Shown here: in pieces, positions 38,201-49,600 of the stretch
Numbering within the stretch: the stretch's first letter is position 1
How the letters are laid out: every line of letters starts with the position of its first letter
Origin: Gorsachius magnificus
Lineage: Eukaryota; Chordata; Aves; Pelecaniformes; Ardeidae
Length of the DNA: 64,000 nucleotides
Direction: 5' to 3'
Assembly (NCBI GenBank): GCA_034008185.1
Contig: CM067083.1
Span: 62,001-126,000, forward strand
Notes under the pieces: generated by a model
The model's database searches: none
Seen by the model: only the letters and a program-made list of their open reading frames with translations
What the model was told of the DNA's origin: nothing
Translations under genes and position numbers: made by a program

Positions 38201-39210
38201 CTGAATGTTGTTTTTCTAAAACTAGATTGCTGTTCTACCTGATTTGTTTCATCAAGAAAAAAGCCAGTCACACATCCATCTGAATGTTAAGAATGAGCAC
38301 TCTTTTTCACAAGCACTAATGTCACAAAGCCAAAGCATGCTAATCAATTGATTTCAGTGACACAGCTGAGGACAGAAAGCTGAAATTAAAGCAGGCAAGT
38401 AGCATCACAGGAAAAAAACCAACACATTATACCAGTGAAAATCTCCTCTCACGCACCCATTTCAGGTTGCTGTTCCTATCACAGAAACAATCTAACAAAT
38501 AGTGCAGTACCTCAAAAAAAAAAAGGGGGGGGGAAGAAAAGAAAAAAAAGCAACTATAAAATTCACCTTTGGTAGGGACAAAAGCAGTTTTTCCAGCATG
38601 TCTCAAGACCTCCTCGTATCCTATCCTAACCTTCTGCCTTTGAACCACTGTCAAAGGAAGGCCATCCACATGTCGAGCAGAGCTGAAACTAGTAAGGGAT
38701 CACAGATTTAAATCAGGTCAAAATCAGAGCTGCAGTGAAGTGCTCTCCGCTGAGGAAAAGGCTTTTTAATCTCCCTTTGAGCTACTCATTAAGAATCTTC
38801 TGAAACCGCTAGGAATGGAAACAAAAACAGTCGACTGGTCCAAAGACCAGAGCAGCCTCAGACGCGAGGGTGACCCTTGCTTCCAGAAGAATAAAAACCG
38901 CAAATGAATCACAGTCATACTCAAAAAACCCAACCCGATCTGGCTTCGCCCCTGGTTTCCCCCAGCCCCCCAAACCCTGGGCCTCCCCACAGCCCCTTCG
39001 TGCCTCAGCTCCCTCCTTCCCCCCAGCCAGCCACCCCCCAACCACCCCACGTCCAGGTCCTGAGCCCCAGCCCCACCACTCCATGCCCCCATCCCACCCC
39101 ACACCTCCAGGGGTGGCCCGTGCAGAGCAGGGGGCAGCCGCCCTCGAGGGGCTCCTGCCGCCCTGCACCCCAACGATGGCCCGTGGCTTAGGCAGCAAGA
39201 GGGGGGCCGC

Positions 39211-39368
39211 CCCAAGCTGGGCGCTCGCTGTCCCCCTGCCCCCAGCGAAGCAAAGCTGGGCGCTCGCTGTCCCCCCCCCCCCCCCCCCCAGTGAAGCAAA
39301 GCTGGGCGCTCGCTGTCCCCCCCCCCCAGCGAAGCAAAGCTGGGTGCTCGCTGTCCCCCTGCCCCCAG
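39211..39368 (+). repeat. C-rich minisatellite, four units of about 38-46 bp
   Basis: The core GCTGGGCGCTCGCTGTCCCC recurs at 39216, 39255, 39301 and (with one change) 39339, separated by 'cccagcgaagcaaa' linkers. Unit length varies with the C run: 19 Cs at 39271-39289 and about 11 in the third unit, against 'ccccctgccccc' in units one and four. The minus strand is G-run rich with quadruplex potential. The repeat also creates misleading open frames on both strands (about 38770-39465). Confidence 0.92.
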
Positions 39369-41781
39369 CAGGCGGCTCCCAGAATCCAACGTCAGGAGGA
39401 GAGAACCCCTCAGACGCTGTCCTCTGCTTGGCTTGATAAAGTAAAGCTATTAATATGCACTGCATTTGAATAGAACTATGTGACTGTTGGAGATGCCATA
39501 GAGGAAGGATGCTAAAAATTGCTCAAGTTTTTTTTGCTTTGGGGACTTTTCCACAGGCTTTGATTCTGCTAACAAACTTGAGATGCTCTCTCTTTGGAGA
39601 CAAAAACAAGAATGCACACATTCAGTTGGTCTATCCTGTTCCAAACCAGGTCTGTACTGGTTGATTTGGTTGCAAATTGTAAGCACATCTCGCTGAAACT
39701 GTCAATAAAGGAAGTGCTTATCAATTCATATATGGCACAGAAATGGCAGTTCAACGTACCTTTTGCTTCTGCTTAGAACAAACAACTTGCAGAACATTCT
39801 TGCGCAACACACAAGTGTCAAAACAAGGTATTTCAGGTTTTACACACAATGCAAAGCTACAATATACTACAGTATTTAATGCACACCAATAGGAAAAGTT
39901 CCTACAAAATACTCATGCAGTTTTTGTGCCATGGGATAGGTAACGGCTATTTCGTAGAAATAGATCCAACTGGCTCCATTGGAGCAGCAGTATAAATATT
40001 CAAAATAGAAGCAATAATAGGCCCTGATGTGAAACTTCTCTTTTTTTTTTTCCTTCCCCAAATCTGTCCCTTCTGTCAGCAAGGAAACACTCTGCTTAGG
40101 AGCAACTGCATCTTGCTACAAGAGTATAGCTCTGTGTGTGGGGTGGATTTAGCAAAATGTGCCATATCATTGCTAACGTTGTTTGATTTAAGGAAGTATT
40201 TTAGGCATTTTAGTGGTTATTATTATTATTAATCTCCTTAACAACAACAAAAAAAGAAACGGCAGCAACAGAAAAACCAACACAGGAAGGTTCAGCGGGC
40301 TTCCTAACGCGAGAGGACTTCCAGCGGGCGCAGTTATGAGAAGGCTGCTCAAACAACAGGCTGCATAGCTCAACAAGCAGCAACACAATTTTTTCCAGAA
40401 TGAAAAATGACGACGCAGGCATGTCACTGATGGCCCCCACTGCCTGTCCCTGGGCCCCTCCTTCTGGCCAGGGATCCACAAGCACACTGTTCACCCAGGC
40501 CAGCGCTACACGGCCTTTTCCATTGGACTTTCTTGACACCCATGGTGCAACGGCTGCCAGTGCCTCCACACACTTGGTGTAACAAACAAAGAAAATTAGG
40601 TGCTGAGCTGAATGGAAACCACAGGGTGTAAATAGTTTGATTTACAACATTTTGCCCAAAGAAAATGAAACTGAAAAAAATTGCTTCCAAGACTGCAAAT
40701 GAAATAAAAAAAAAAAAAAATGGTTTTCTGTCTGTGAACAGGGCGCTTTTTTTTTTAGTTAGATGTTTTTTTTTTTTCCTGCTATAGTTTAGGGTTTGGT
40801 GTTTTGTGGTTTTTTTTGTTTTTTGTTTTTTTTTTTTTTTTTCTTTTACATAGGGTTTTCTGTGCCTTTACTCCCAATATTTGCCACTGTTTGTACCATA
40901 GACAAAACCATTCACCTAGCTGGTAGTATCTTAATACATTTCATAGTAGAACATATACAAGAAAGAGGAAAAAACATACCAAATGAATCGGAAGTGATCA
41001 GTGCTTAAAGTAAATACAAGAGCCAGCACTGGCAAGAATCCACAGTATCAATACATACAAATGAAGCTGTGATGGTGTTTCTCATGGGGTGGAATCTGCC
41101 TGCATATTAATACAGAATTATACAAAATCTAGCAGGGATACTGGAACAATGAATAGCTAAACTTTCACAATAACTTAAGATCTGTGAGTGAGTCTGCATT
41201 GAAGATATTCCACATTTTAAAAAGTGCCATCTCTCTTTGTGTCTTCCTCCCTCCCAAAGGAGGGGTGATGAATCTACATGATCTGTTATCAGATAAGTTC
41301 ACCTGCTTAAGACGACAAATATCTGGCCAGGTCCAGTGTATTCTTATAAGAGTGGCAAATTACGACTTCAGCATCTATGTCTGTGCAAAATATGCCTCTT
41401 TCCTTTTAAAGAAACCAGTGTCTGTAACTCATTTAGAAAAGGTCCGACACGTACTTATGTCCTTCTCAGAACGGATAAGACATGAACTATTCAATCCCCC
41501 CAAAACAAGAAATCTGACAAAGCAGAGAAAGTTCTGACCTTCCGTTTCCATGTGCAGATTGTTAAAAACCAGGACATCTCCTTGGTAGCCCTCCTGGGCT
41601 GGCGATCAAACTATTGCTTGGAAATACCACAAACACCCCAGTAATAAAACTCCAACGTTAGTAGTAAAATGGTTGCAGTGTTTACACTTTGGATCCACGT
41701 TTACCTTGCATTCCTCATCACACCTGTACAAGATTCATTATTTATGGTAAAAGTCATCGCCTGTTGCCTTGACAATCTTCT
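39369..41781. other. Downstream flank of SLC24A3, non-coding or distal 3' UTR
   Basis: No coding exon or repeat family recognised apart from the A/T cluster and a short ATT repeat at about 40218-40230. The longest open frame (41184-41537 plus, 117 codons) has no domain. It may belong to a long 3' UTR of SLC24A3 on the minus strand. Confidence 0.5.
40690..40852. repeat. A/T homopolymer cluster
   Basis: An A run at about 40705-40720 is followed by a series of T runs between 40748 and 40842, broken by G or C. Low-complexity sequence on the downstream side of SLC24A3. If the 3' UTR is long, the T runs would appear as A runs in the transcript and could prime oligo-dT internally. Confidence 0.8.
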
Positions 41782-42435
41782 TTTAATATGCAGTAAATCC
41801 ATCCATATGCCGAGTACCTTGGATTGTATTCCCATATTACCCTGCCCTGTGACGTTTGGATCGTTACAGGAGACCCAGCTCTCAGAAGGAGAAGCTGCAA
41901 GGGAGGATGTTCATCTCTGGCAATTAAAAAAAAACCCCAACAAAACCACAATTCCCCTCCCCCCCAAAAAAACTAAAAAAAAAAAACCAACCAAAAAAAA
42001 TTCCCATGATTATCCTTGAAAATCAGCCCCTGTACGATGTATCCTCTTCTGCATTGTAGCAATAGTCTTAAGTCATAAATTAGATTAGTCTTCCATCAAA
42101 TAACTTAAAAAAAAAAAAAGGAACTGTAGCAGACCAGTTTTGCCTGGCTTGATGCCAGTTAGCAGCCAGTTCATCTAGAGTCCCAGTCACACTGTTCAAG
42201 AACTGAGCTAGGAAATCACATGAAAGGTGAAAAAAATGATCTTCACATCGATGCAGGATTTTTCCAGGTTGTGGAAGGTCAGGGAGAGGGCAGACCTAGA
42301 TGGGGCCATGGGTCCTATGAACAGTGAACAGGATATATGTCACGACTTGGAGATGCACCGCATTCAGGAGATGCCAGCCGTGGTTTGTATTGCACAGGTA
42401 AGAAGGAAGTTCCTCCCAACAGTCTGCCACCTGCA
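41782..42435 (-). other. SLC24A3: SLC24A3 3' UTR, proximal part (distal end not defined)
   Basis: Sequence directly after the stop codon must be transcribed as 3' UTR. The first poly(A)-like hexamer on the minus strand is ATTAAA at 41787-41782, not the canonical AATAAA, so this end is only one candidate. Another ATTAAA lies near 39880. The first AATAAA on the minus strand I noted further left is near 36325. The UTR contains A-rich tracts on the plus strand (about 41929-42000 and 42107-42119). True length needs transcript data. Confidence 0.45.
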
Positions 42436-42585
42436 TTAGTGATCTCTGCACATTGGCAAGTTCACAAAAGTGAAAACATTGAATTCTGTCATGATGGAGA
42501 AACACAGGAAGATGCCGTAAAGGGAAAGGCACACACACCCTAGCTTCTTATCCAGTTTCCATTTGTTCATGTGGACACCAAACAC
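42436..42585 (-). CDS. SLC24A3: SLC24A3 terminal coding exon with stop codon
   Basis: The terminal exon starts in phase 0 after the acceptor TTATTGTAG. It codes for 49 residues, beginning VFGVHMNKWKLDKKLG, passing through a last hydrophobic helix (LSLYGIFLCFSIM), and ending TEFNVFTFVNLPMCRDH before TAA at 42438-42436. The C-terminal pattern VNLPMC-x-DH is the signature end of NCKX3. Differences from the mammalian sequence as I recall it are conservative (Val for Leu, Lys for Gln, Arg for Gly near the end). The seven exons together give 1049 nt without an internal stop, so the gene looks intact and functional. Confidence 0.96.
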   Translation of the reverse strand: MFGVHMNKWKLDKKLGCVCLSLYGIFLCFSIMTEFNVFTFVNLPMCRDH

Positions 42586-43590
42586 CTACAATAAACACAG
42601 AGTAAGGTACCACAGCAGGAACATTTCAAATAAAGTGTAAATCACCTTCTCAATTATAGGAGCAGGAAGATGACTGTCCCCTTACTGATCAGGGTCACCT
42701 GGAAGCAATCACAATGCAAGTGCTGCAACAAATGAGCTGAAGGCCACAGCTGAAGTAAATCAGAGTAGTCCCCTCGCAAGTCATTGAAGCCACACTGACT
42801 TACCTCGAGTCCTGGCCCGAGGGCCTTAAGTTTCTGCAATTAATTTCATTTTGGCAAGAATAATCCCATTTAATTCAATCAGAAACATTTTCAAAGGCCA
42901 GATTCCTTTTTCTTCACTCAAAATGCCTCGTGCCCCTCTGCATCTCACACGGTCTAAGGCTGTGCTTGGCTTTGCCTACTTTGCTCCCACACAAACCTCT
43001 TAAAAGACTGAAGTCTTGTGTACATGGGAACTGTGTTGGTGTACAATGCACAGGAGGACTCCCTAGAGCAGCTGGTCTCAAGATTTGGAAGATGTCACAT
43101 AAACCCTCTTCTCTCTATCATTTCTAGTCTGCTATGCTGGACTTGGACAGGTCAGGGAACATGAGGCACTGATTTCAATTGTCATGTCCAGGTGCTATTT
43201 GTTCTGGTCTGTGGTGTATTTCAGAAGGTTCCTACAGAGGGCCAAAGCAAACTGTACAGCATTTTGTCTACCTGTCCAACAGGAGAACGGATCTTGTCAC
43301 ACATCAAGGGATCTACTTCAACTCTAGCATGAAAAATAACTAATGATTGCTAATGGATCTCCTGGGCTCCTCCCATGAAAAATATACAAATATGAGAGCC
43401 ACCTTGTGACAGCGGTAGCTTCTGCAAAGCGCAGATTAAGGTCTGGAGTTTACGATGGGGGTGACCATTCCTACCCCTCAATAACAGACTTTGCAACCAC
43501 TATTACAGCTGGAGGTGAGAAAGGAACAGGTGGAGAAAATGTCTGTAAAAATCACTCTTTTGGAAAAGAAGAACAAAAGACTATACATAC

Positions 43591-43656
43591 TGTGACAAAA
43601 ACAGATGCCAGCAGGAGACCAACAGAATAGATAAGTCCTCTGCTGTTTAACCGAAT
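43591..43656 (-). CDS. SLC24A3: SLC24A3 penultimate coding exon (22 codons)
   Basis: A short exon of exactly 66 nt, phase 0 at both ends, reading IRLNSRGLIYSVG then LLLASVFVT. It encodes a transmembrane helix. The acceptor is CTTTTGCAG above 43656 and the donor GTATGT starts at 43590. It is too small to be noticed as an open frame and was found by looking for the residues that should follow NYGSY in this family. Frame and spliced phase agree with both neighbours. It sits 13 kb from the previous exon and 1 kb from the last one. Confidence 0.95.
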
Positions 43657-46600
43657 CTGCAAAAGAAGGAAGTTTATAAAACCACGTCACAATTTCAAGC
43701 AACAACGTTTCTCTCTACTGATCATTCTGTAATCCCAACCTGCTGAGCTGCTAAACCCTGGCTTGCAAACTGTAAATCCCAAATCAGAGCATTACATCAC
43801 AGATTATTTTGCCTACTCCCTATCGCCAAAGAAGGAGGACTGTTATTAGAGTAGCATCCTTTGGACCTGACAGCATTTCAAACTGTTCCACCCCCACACG
43901 GGCTTTGTTATCCCTTATACTGTTGCATCACGAAATTTCCTTTTTGGCAATTAACTCCTATGTAAATCCTGTAAGAACAAACGGGGGGGGGAAGGAAATT
44001 TTGTATTCAGTCACCACTTAATGTTTCACAGTGGGGGAAAAAGAACAAGGACACACACAAACACATAATTTCTTGCCTACTCCTACTCATCTTGGCGAAG
44101 GAAACGAGTCAGTAACCTCATGGCCTGAAGCTCAGCTGCTGAGAACCATCACTATCAGTGCCTCATGGCATACCAGCACAGGCTGGACACTAGTTAGCAT
44201 GGAGGCAAATAAGCAAAGAGATGACTTATTGCCTGCAGGGCTATGGAGAGTTATCGCCCTGGCGGTGCCCAGGCACGCCACAGGCTCTGAGGCACCCATC
44301 TCCACGGCAGAGCCACAGGTACTTCCACTGTGCAAGTGGAGAACCAAGATACAGGTTCTTGTCCTCAAAGCTGGGGAGCTATTCAATTGCTATTTTTAGA
44401 GGCTTTGGAGTCTAACCAAAGGCACTCACCTGCATCTTTAAGCCCTAAATACATTTAAAAACATGACTTCATGTGACATAACCCTAATGCCACATAGGAA
44501 GACCACCTCTCCAATCCCATTCCTCAGCCAGGATCATGCTCCTCCTGTTTCCCATTCTTCTCTCAGGGAGCTTAATTGTTGTCCCTTTGGGCATTTTTAT
44601 ACAATCTTCTCAAACAGTATCACCTGCAGTATCGTCGAGGGAGCACTCAGGTGCAGGCATTCCTGCAGGGGCTAGGGCATGAGGGAGACTTCCTCCTAGG
44701 GAAAGTCGGCTTCTCCAGGGCAGCAGGAAGCTGTGGGGTGGGTGCCATGGGTGACTGAACTGTAGAACTTTAGACCATCTAATATCAATTATTATCTTAA
44801 GGCCACCGTAAGGTAACACAGCCCACTGTATTCCTCCCTGCACCCTCTGTGCAATGAAACCCTACATGACGTTGAGTTTCAACTGACAGTCACCAAACCC
44901 GATTACTATTTAAAGAAGTAACCAACTATTTCAGTTTCCTGGCAGAGATCAATCTTAGCAAGAAATTATGTGCAAGTATTTTTCACGGATACTTGAGAAA
45001 AGAGTATTCCTATTGTTTGTCTAGTAGACTTTGATGTTGTGCAGCACAGGTATATTTTCAGTCACGTCAATCTGCTGCTGAGGTCAAAGAGCAAAGCTAG
45101 ATGCAGTGATCTTCCTTAAACGGGCTGGTATCCAATTTTTAATTGCTCAGCTTGTTCTACATTTGTATACAAAGGAAAGCAAAAGCACTAGTCCACTCCT
45201 GCAGATGATCTGCAGACAAGAAAATAGTTCCCAGAATTAAAGTTCATCCACCCCAAACGACACATTTTTTTTCTAACAGCTGGATTAATTTTTTTTTTTT
45301 AACTGTTTTTAGCCCAGTAAACAATTCAAACTAAACTTCTATGCTATGGTATTATTTTCTCAACTGTCAACACAGGAAATAATGGTGCATAGTGTATCAC
45401 CGGCCACTTTTCAGCGCCCGCATCCTTCCAGTTAGACTATAAAGAAGCCCATTTGCAAGAGAAGTGGGTATTGCTAATTTGGTGATAAGCAGCACTACAA
45501 TTCCATGAACACAAGACTGCTGAGGCACTCATATCATTTTGCGTCACAGTCAGGAAAAACTTCTCACCCAAATATTGCCCCCAAATCCAGAGTAATGCTT
45601 TAGCTTCATTCCCCAGGGACAACTGAGGGGAGAGCCTGACTTCCTGGATCAAGGAAGGATTACTGTTCCTGACGTTTTGCAAACCTGAGCCTGCAATGAA
45701 CTCCATACACCCAGGATCCTCTATGCAAGGCCATATTGGAGACAGAGTCAAGCATGCCGCAAAAAGACAGTCCTGGAAAGATTCCCCTCTTCTCCTGTAC
45801 ATATTAAAGATCCAGCATGATGATGCATTTCTGTACTTCCCGTAAACCGTAATAAGCAGGAGCAGGTCCTGCACAGCTACTATACACTGGAATTGTTATA
45901 GCATTTGTACTCAGAAGCGTCCCACCACTTTAGAGAGCTCTGCTGCTGCCTGAGATTTGCTGTTATCTTCACGTATGTTAAAATACTGACTTATACAAAT
46001 GGTGCATTTTCCTTCTTTACTGATTTTTGCCATCATAAAAAGGCTACAGCCATGCTGATCATTTGTTCTTAAAGGTATTACAGAATTTCTTTAAGACATA
46101 AGCTGTAAGTGTATGTGTGTACAGCCGGACCATTATATTCCTATAGCCATTACATGTAAAATACAATATTCTCACTAGACTGACTGTCCAAAGAAATGAA
46201 AGATTTGGATTGCTTCAGAGTGTGAAGGCCAATTTTGGGGCTGTCTGCATAACTGAAGGTGAAAAATGTAATGATCCCACCGTTAATGTAAAGTGCAGGC
46301 TGTAAGCAGTGGACAGGAGGAAGTGTATTTTTGCAGCTATGGAAGAAGTCTCTAAGGCCACTGCAGCTTCTATCACCAGTCCCGAGCAAACCTCAGAGTT
46401 TTGCTGAAACAAGAGCTGCTCTTGGGCAGACAGACAATGTCAGGTTCCGACCCAGAAGACATTTTTCTCTGCTACCCTCCAGTGTATGTCCTGTTTCACC
46501 AAGGAGCCAGGAAAAGCTCATCTGGGGGCCCTGTGCACGCATTCCTGCTGCCTGTAGAGACAGACTGGTCCACGGCACTTCATTCACTCCCATGCATCCA

Positions 46601-49600
46601 CCCCTCTTCTCCTGCTTCCACTAACCGGAATGGTCTACACATGACAGCTAACCTGGATTTCCATTTTAGTTACTCTAAAATGCAAAAACCCCTAAGCTAA
46701 CTTTGTGTAACTAAAATAATACAAATTTAAAGCCACCTTCCCTGCTACCCCAAATGAGCAGCAGCTGGCTAGGAACGACAGATACTATTTTAAAATAAAT
46801 TCCTGTCTGGATTTTGGTCAGGAATTCTGTTTGACCAGTGCCAGTATCTGTAAAAACTATATGAAATACATCAATTGGGAAGGAATCTACAGGAAAAGGA
46901 AGCAAATGAAGCAGCTGGAATTATTTTAGCATGGAAAATGTCTGAATTCAACCTAAAGTGCAGACGTTGCTTCTCAGTTACATCATTAGCCTCCATAAAA
47001 CCAGCAGACATTTGGAGAGAATACCATTCCAAAGGCCTCTGTGCCTAATTTGCTGAGGACAGTGCTTCCAAGGAGAGGTGTTTGGGGCCGTTTTCTTTGG
47101 ACTATCTGCCAGGCTCCTTTTTGGAGGTCATTCAAGGGAACAGAAGTTGCTATTAAGGATTATTCAGAAGTAGAAGGGGTATGCTAATCATTTATGACAG
47201 CTTTACGTCATGCTGATCCCACACGGGCAAAGCAAACGTGGCAACCCCTTCAAAAGCCTGAGCACCAGTTTTCCCTTGCAGTGGTATTGCATTAGAACAC
47301 TTTGAGTTTCACTCCAGGTTAACAGCTCTCAACTGGGGCTTAACTAGCAATGTCCTGGCCTAGGATATAGCCCAGCTCCCACTGCTGAGCAAAGCAATTA
47401 GCTATTAATTAACCTAAATAACAAGAACTTTCCTTTATGAGCATGCCTATTCCCACAGAAAGAAAGGGTTTCCTGGGAGGGCTGAAAGGGTGTTTTCTAA
47501 TGCAGTTTTCACTTCCCAGTGCTTTTTGCTCCGCAAAAAATGGGACCATTTATTAGGGACATCGCCTAATACCTCACTCTGCCACAGGACAGCAGGATTA
47601 AAACTCATCCATGTACACAGCAGAGGGTGGTTTCCTTGGGCGAGCAAATGCGAGCTGTGGAATGTACTTTGTCAGGAAGCTCCTTTGGCTGAACTGGATA
47701 CATATCACAGCTGGACTTAGTGGAAGAAAAAGCGCAACTCTTTGGGTAAAAAATCTTGTTGGTGAGCTTAATGCACTATAAAAGCTGTGCGGAATTCCAG
47801 ATGTTTCCACTGTGGCTCAGGAGGTGATGCATGCCTGGCATTTCCCTGCCATGCCATGGAGCCAGCATAAAAGGGACAGAGGAAGACAAAGATGATGTAT
47901 GAGAAGGGCGATAAAACAATGACAAGTGAATGAAAACCAACAGAAAGACAGTTGGAACAAACTGACATTGATGTAAGCCTGTCTCGGAAGCAGATCTGCC
48001 CTGGGACAGCTGGGAGGTGGATTCCACAGATGAGTGCTGGGTGTAACTCCAGACGCACTGGACTTGCAGCATACACACTATGGGGTTACTCTGTGTGCAC
48101 ACAAATAGTTCAATTAATTTGGCTTGCTGCTTATGCACAGAGCAGCTCTGCATGGTGTGCGCAGGGAGCCCAGCTGCAGATGATGCACTGCTTTTCTGGC
48201 ACATGCAGTAAATCTGACCTCACTACACTTCAGCACGTGTGGAGAATGACATACGTTCAGGCACCGTGCCCAGGGTCTCTGGGTTATTTAAGACAGCCCT
48301 GAAGCAGGCTGATTTACACCCGTAACAAATCTCCCTCATTTTAGATGTAATTCCTGTTTAAGCCTGTTGCCCAGATACCTCTTACTGTAAACGTTTCTTG
48401 GGCTAATACAGGGCTTTGAGATTCTTGCAGACTTTACAGCTCACAGTGAGAAGAGAATGAAAGCTGTCTGGGTTTGCTCAGGTCCAAAATGCAACGGTAG
48501 TCTGGTCTTTGAGGGATGTTTTTTGCCAAATATTCTCACTCCAACAAAGAAAGGTCTCCTTGGAGCTAGGTGAAACTCACTGCCAAGCATTTGGGGGGGC
48601 TGCAACCTAAGGATTTGGAGAGATCTTCTCCAGTAAACCTTGCACTGGTGGTATAAGGGGTTTCCAGTGTCAGATCAGCCAGCAGCAACTTTCCTGATGC
48701 ACAGATCACTTTAGAGCACTCCCCATTTACCATAGGCAGGCTTGAGCAAATAGTTTTTGGGGTACGAGCACATGTTCACCTCTATCAAATCTGCTGCTGC
48801 GCACTGAGGTATTTAATTCTTGCATTAAGAGTACACGGAGGACCACTGCCAAAGCTCTCGGCTAGCCTATGCCTAGCTCTGGAAATGGTTCTCTGAAAGT
48901 ATAATGGAACCCCCAACTATTAATGAAAACAAGAACATTTAATGCTAGCAAACACGGCCATTACTTATCTATCAGCAACACAGAGAACATACCAGGTTCA
49001 GATTTTCTCCAAGTCTGCTGCAACTCTGCACAGTACTGCACTAGCTGGTGCACAGCAGGGGTTGCTCATCAGAACAAAAAGGCAGGTATAACAGATTCCC
49101 ACCGTTGTATCCTACCCGCTAACACCAAAGGTTTTCTTACAGTACCCTCCTGTTTGGCCCAGGTCTACATCACAGCAACGGCCAGAATCACAACAGCCAC
49201 GCAAGCAGGCGTGCTGCTGCTTTTACCCTTCTCTCCAGCGCTGCTAGCCTTTCGACATCTTCTGTCTTCTATTCTAACCTAATGCCCACCTATCTATTTC
49301 GAAAAGTAATCACATAGAACCATGAATTGTTTTATGCAGTATTGCTCAGTGGTCCTGAGACAGTTAAATCTGAGCTAGGCTGAGTAGCCACTTGCTCACT
49401 TCTTTCTCCATTTCTCTCATTTTAGTTCTCCACTTGTGTAAAGGATCCTTTCTTTTTCTGCATTTGATTTTGGACTACCTGCTGCTGTTTCACAAATTTC
49501 CCATAAATCTACAGCTCTGAAAATACAGTTTTAACCAATGAACTATTCCCACTTCTCTGATTATCACTGTAGCCTGCCCTATTTCTTACTGTGACTCCTA

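Noticed and set aside
38766..39465. 207- and 218-codon minus-strand frames with GQRAPSFASLG repeats
   Set aside because: Direct translation of the C-rich minisatellite and its flanks.
45437..45874. 145-codon minus-strand frame in the large intron
   Set aside because: Sense-oriented but without family motifs or exon borders matching SLC24A3 phase. Probably chance or an unidentified old repeat.
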